Assembly (NCBI GenBank): GCA_937901345.1
Contig: CALCHM010000120.1
Coordinates: 1 to 17,215 of the forward strand
Reading direction: 5' to 3'
Source: an uncultured Prevotella sp.
GTDB lineage: Bacteria > Bacteroidota > Bacteroidia > Bacteroidales > Bacteroidaceae
DNA: 17,215 nt
Shown here: one piece after another, positions 14,617-17,215 of the stretch
Layout of the letters: each line of letters begins with the position of its first letter
How positions within the stretch are numbered: the first letter of the stretch is position 1
The notes under the pieces: generated by a model
Databases searched by the model: none
Told to the model about the DNA's origin: nothing
Seen by the model: only the letters and a program-made list of their open reading frames with translations
Translations under genes and position numbers: made by a program

Positions 14617-14644
14617 ACTTTTCATTTGTTCAACAATCTTTTAC

Positions 14645-15853
14645 CTACAAAGATTTTAATATCATTCTGTTTGCCTTGTCTATCGCCATCGTATCTAATG
14701 ATGCCAAATAGATACGGGTAGTAGTTTCCGAATCATGTCCCATACCTTCGCTGATTACCGAAAGTGCTACATGCTTACTCTTGGCGATGCTTGCCCAAGC
14801 GTGACGGGCAACATATAAAGTTAGCGAAACCGACAATCCCAATTTCTTACCGATAATTTTCAAACAACGGTTTATGTTGTGGGCAGCATAAATGTACTGT
14901 TGGCGTTCATCAATCTTGCTAAATGGTTTTATAATGGGCAATAAATAATTGGATTGTGACGTGTCGTATTTATCTACGATCTCCTGCATACATTCCTCCC
15001 ATTTGATGAGGAGTTGTTGTCCCGTCTTGCGTCTGCGATATGAAAGAACTCCATTCTGCAAATCCTTTTTTCGTAGGTATGCCATATCTACGAATGACAT
15101 TCCCCGAGTGTAAAAACTCATTAGGAACATATCGCGGGCAAAATCAAAGGTTGGATTCATTGAAAAATCCATCTCCTTGATTCGTTTGATGACTTTCAAA
15201 GGGACGGCTCGTTTGATGGTTTTATCTACTCCCGTATAAACGTGCTTAAACGGGTACCGTTGTGAGATCAATTGTTTTTCTACGGCACGATTATACACTG
15301 CTCGAAGATTGCGCATATAGAATGATGATGAATTAGGACTTACTCCGTGGTTCTTCAAATAGACTTCGTATGCCATCATCATATCGGAATCTATGTCGTC
15401 CAATGCCACATCCTTATTCTCTCGGAAGCGTTTAAAACTGCAAAGAGTTGCTGTGTATGTCTCCGATGTTCGTATCTTTCCCAATGTTTTCAGGTTGGAA
15501 ATAACATTTGCCATAAATGAGAAAATACTATTTTCAGGAATATTTGTTGCAAATTCTGAGATTATATCATCTGCGGTATAATCATAACCGCTATGTTCAA
15601 AATCTGCAATAATCTTTTGGAAATGTTTGACATCCATTCGGATTTTGTCGTTAATCTCCGATAGATAGCGTTTTCTGTTTTCGTTGCACTTGAGTAAAAC
15701 AACTTCCGATAAGTGTCTGTTCCACTCATAGTCATAGAGACGATAACCCGTCTTTTGCTGACGGACTACACGTTTGTGGATTACTTGATAGAAAATTGTA
15801 CCTTGTTTGCCATCAATTGTTGATGGTCTGAACTTAATCTTTACTGTTGCCAT
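14645..15853 (-). CDS. Tyrosine recombinase, probable DNA invertase of the fimbrial switch
   Basis: The 402-residue protein has the layout of Bacteroidetes tyrosine recombinases: an N-terminal arm-type DNA-binding domain (FYQVIHKRVVRQQKTGYRLY, about 21-40), a SAM-like core-binding domain (about 110-215) and a catalytic domain. Catalytic residues visible are R250 (FYTRGMSFVD), K276 (RRRKTGQ), R350 and H351 (LYVARHAWAS, with Y347 in the place of the usual HxxR histidine, common in this group), H373 (GMGHDSETTT) and the nucleophile Y382 (RIYLASL). Length is full and no break is seen. No relaxase, excisionase or element genes accompany it. Its stop is 28 bp from one of two inverted repeats that bracket the fimbrial promoter, so inverting that segment is the likely job. 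No TAnnTTTG box was found upstream. In the flipped state the fimbrial promoter would run antisense into this gene. Confidence 0.85.
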   Translation of the reverse strand: MATVKIKFRPSTIDGKQGTIFYQVIHKRVVRQQKTGYRLYDYEWNRHLSEVVLLKCNENRKRYLSEINDKIRMDVKHFQKIIADFEHSGYDYTADDIISEFATNIPENSIFSFMANVISNLKTLGKIRTSETYTATLCSFKRFRENKDVALDDIDSDMMMAYEVYLKNHGVSPNSSSFYMRNLRAVYNRAVEKQLISQRYPFKHVYTGVDKTIKRAVPLKVIKRIKEMDFSMNPTFDFARDMFLMSFYTRGMSFVDMAYLRKKDLQNGVLSYRRRKTGQQLLIKWEECMQEIVDKYDTSQSNYLLPIIKPFSKIDERQQYIYAAHNINRCLKIIGKKLGLSVSLTLYVARHAWASIAKSKHVALSVISEGMGHDSETTTRIYLASLDTMAIDKANRMILKSL

Positions 15854-16168
15854 ATCACAATCAGGGTTTTGATTTATTTTGTTTCACCTTATAGTTTTCC
15901 TGCTGGTTCTTAATGGGTTACTATTTTCTTATTGAACGTCCTTTTCCGCTCAGAAAGGGCGTCACCACCTTCAACCTCAATTTCACCATTGGGATGCTAT
16001 ACGTTCAAACACAAATCACCGAGGTTATGCCAAACAATTTTGACATAACCTCGGTGATGTAGTAATTATGTAATTTAAACCTCTAAAATTCTGAGAATGT
16101 ATTTGTTTAACAACTTGTAGAGGTATTCGTGATACTTAAAAGGGTATTAAAAAAAGGATTTTGTTTCA
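15854..16168. other. Intergenic stretch between recombinase and sigma factor
   Basis: This 315-nt gap carries the strong terminator at 16015-16058, a 9-bp stem with one mismatch (15936-15944 / 15954-15962) and ACCTCTA / TAGAGGT (16079-16085 / 16118-16124). No open frame of note and no consensus promoter for the recombinase gene were seen. Confidence 0.6.
16015..16058 (-). terminator. Strong stem-loop terminator after the sigma factor gene
   Basis: A perfect 15-bp stem (16015-16029 with 16044-16058, arms ATCACCGAGGTTATG and complement) with a 14-nt loop lies 110 nt past the sigma factor stop. Minus-strand transcripts continue as TTTGTGTTTG, a broken U-run. It insulates the recombinase gene from the sigma factor transcript. 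Confidence 0.7.
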
Positions 16169-17029
16169 TTAAATATAACACCTTAGCAATTGCTTTGATT
16201 GCGGCAATTGAAGGGTTCTGATGGCCTTTTCTTTCAACTGCCTCACACGTTCTTTCGAGAGTCCGATGTGTTGTGCTATTTCGTCTAATGTGCGTTCAGG
16301 TCCTGCAATGCCGAAAGACATTCTGATGATGTTTTGTTCGCGTTCGGGCAGTTGAGATAGCGCAATGTCAAGTTGTTGGGATAGCGACTGATTTTCAAGT
16401 TCGCTATCTGTTGCTTCTTTGTTGTCTGTAGATGCTATCAAATCGATGATTGCGGTATCGTCATTTTCAGAGATGGGCGCATCCATGCTTATGGGGCGTG
16501 TAGATGTATCCAGGATGACGATGACTTTTTCTTCCTCGACGTCTAATGCGGTTGCAATTTCATGGGAATTCGGTTCGCGTTGATGCTCTTGTATAAAATG
16601 ATTGCGATAACGCTTCACTTTACTCATCAGTCCCTCTTGATTGCTGGGGAGCCGTACCAATCTGCTTTTCTCGGTAATGGCTTGCAGAATGCTTTGACGA
16701 ATCCACCAAACGGCATAAGATATGAATTTAAAACCACGCGTTGGGTCGAAACGTTGAGCTGCTTTGATAAGTCCAACATTCCCTTCGTTGATAATATCGA
16801 TAAGTCCCAGTCCTTTGCTTTGATATTGTTTCGCTACGCTGACAACAAAGCGCAGATTGGCTCTTACCAAACGTGCAAGCGCGGCATGGTCACCACGCTG
16901 AATTCTCATGGATAATTCAACCTCCTCGTCAGGAGAAATCATTTCTGCTCTACCAATGTCTTGAAGGTATCTTTCAAGCGCCTCACCTTCGCGATTGGTG
17001 ATGCTTGGCGCAATTTTTAACTGATACAT
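16169..17029 (-). CDS. Sigma-70 family RNA polymerase sigma factor, primary (RpoD/SigA) type
   Basis: The 286-residue protein begins MYQLKIAPSITNREGEAL, the start typical of Bacteroidetes primary-type sigma factors. Region 1.2 follows (LERYLQDIGRAEMISPDEEVEL, 18-39), then region 2 (ANLRFVVSVAKQYQSKGLGL at 57-76, IDIINEGNVGLIKAAQRFDP, FKFISYAVWWIRQSI for -10 recognition), region 3, and region 4 (LPEREQNIIRMSFG and TLDEIAQHIGLSKERVRQLKEKAIRTLQ). There is no region 1.1, as is normal for this phylum. After LVRLPSN the linker GLMSKVKRYRNHFIQEHQRE departs from the sequence I expect of the phylum's main RpoD, so this could be a second, primary-like sigma factor; I leave the symbol open. A consensus promoter lies just upstream and a terminator downstream, making it a single-gene unit. 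Confidence 0.85.
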   Translation of the reverse strand: MYQLKIAPSITNREGEALERYLQDIGRAEMISPDEEVELSMRIQRGDHAALARLVRANLRFVVSVAKQYQSKGLGLIDIINEGNVGLIKAAQRFDPTRGFKFISYAVWWIRQSILQAITEKSRLVRLPSNQEGLMSKVKRYRNHFIQEHQREPNSHEIATALDVEEEKVIVILDTSTRPISMDAPISENDDTAIIDLIASTDNKEATDSELENQSLSQQLDIALSQLPEREQNIIRMSFGIAGPERTLDEIAQHIGLSKERVRQLKEKAIRTLQLPQSKQLLRCYI

Positions 17030-17057
17030 CTTTTGTTTTTAGGTTATTAAGGTCGCC

Positions 17058-17088
17058 CAAAGGTAAAAATTATTATGCATCAGACAAA
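17058..17088 (-). promoter_or_regulatory. Consensus Bacteroidetes promoter of the sigma factor gene
   Basis: TTTG (17085-17088) and TACCTTTG (17058-17065) on the minus strand are separated by exactly 19 nt, matching the TTTG-N19-TAnnTTTG promoter read by the phylum's primary sigma factor. The -7 box ends 28 nt upstream of the ATG, giving a leader of about 20 nt. Confidence 0.75.
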
Positions 17089-17167
17089 ATTTTTATCCAA
17101 TTTTATTTTTTATTAAGAGTTACTTGCGTGACCTTTGGTTGACCCAAGAACTTTAACAGACCCCTCC

Positions 17168-17204
17168 GCAACTAAAGTTGCTCGTCCCCCTAACTTCGGG
17201 GGAC
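17168..17204. repeat. Pair of adjacent hairpins, possible dispersed intergenic repeat
   Basis: GCAACT (17168-17173) pairs with AGTTGC (17176-17181), and directly after it GTCCCCC (17184-17190) pairs with GGGGGAC (17198-17204). The second stem is followed on the plus strand by ATTTTGAG. Two short perfect hairpins in a row in an intergenic region look like a REP-type repeat or a terminator of an unseen neighbour; only one copy is in this window. Confidence 0.45.
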
Positions 17205-17215
17205 ATTTTGAGTTA

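Noticed and set aside
14645..15853. Recombinase as the integrase of a phage or conjugative element
   Set aside because: No relaxase, excisionase, replication or phage genes, tRNA or flanking direct repeats are seen; the promoter-flanking repeats explain it better.
1..17215. CRISPR array, tRNA, rRNA or insertion sequence
   Set aside because: No regularly spaced direct repeats, no cloverleaf or rRNA-like stretch noticed, and no transposase frame on either strand.

Overview
The window reads as chromosomal DNA of a Bacteroidales bacterium, most likely Prevotella or a close relative. The evidence is the protein families (DUF5606, DUF3575, DUF6562-type fimbrillin lipoproteins, a peptidase-regulatory/plug/barrel outer-membrane receptor, a short Bacteroidetes-type sigma-70) and several promoters with the Bacteroidetes -7 box TAnnTTTG, one of them with TTTG exactly 19 nt upstream. 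Every gene I can support lies on the minus strand, so transcription runs from high to low coordinates. No rRNA, tRNA, CRISPR array or insertion sequence was found.

Layout from the left: the first 18 codons of a phosphate acyltransferase (1-56); an in-frame chimera of ribosomal protein bL25 and the last ~83 residues of acetate kinase (92-973); an AT-rich orphan PD-(D/E)XK nuclease-like gene (1137-2159); an outer-membrane receptor-like protein (2290-4614) behind a conserved unknown gene (4649-5215); a DUF5606 gene with its own promoter and terminator (5291-5707); a membrane protein with Mpv17/PMP22-like signatures (5987-6673); a compact three-gene unit of HPr-kinase-like protein, Ser/His S26-type peptidase and PqqD-like protein (8401 down to 6785) that resembles RiPP maturation genes but has no visible precursor; and a small secreted protein (8539-8928).

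From 9391 to 15853 lies what looks like a phase-variable surface system. A DUF3575 protein (13642-14367), a fimbrillin-like lipoprotein (12560-13645, coupled by an ATGA overlap) and a large lipoprotein that joins a fimbrillin-like domain to a beta-helix-type adhesin (9391-12315) are read leftwards. Their candidate promoter TAAATTTG (14418-14425) lies inside a 227-bp segment bounded by perfect 13-bp inverted repeats CTCTTGGTAAGAG / CTCTTACCAAGAG (14390-14402 and 14604-14616). A tyrosine recombinase gene (14645-15853) ends 28 bp beyond the right repeat. The simplest reading is that the recombinase flips the segment, so the promoter faces the fimbrial operon (as here, ON) or the recombinase (OFF).

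The right end carries a primary-type sigma factor (16169-17029) with a consensus Bacteroidetes promoter, a 15-bp stem-loop terminator downstream of it, and a pair of GC-rich hairpins upstream that resemble a dispersed intergenic repeat.
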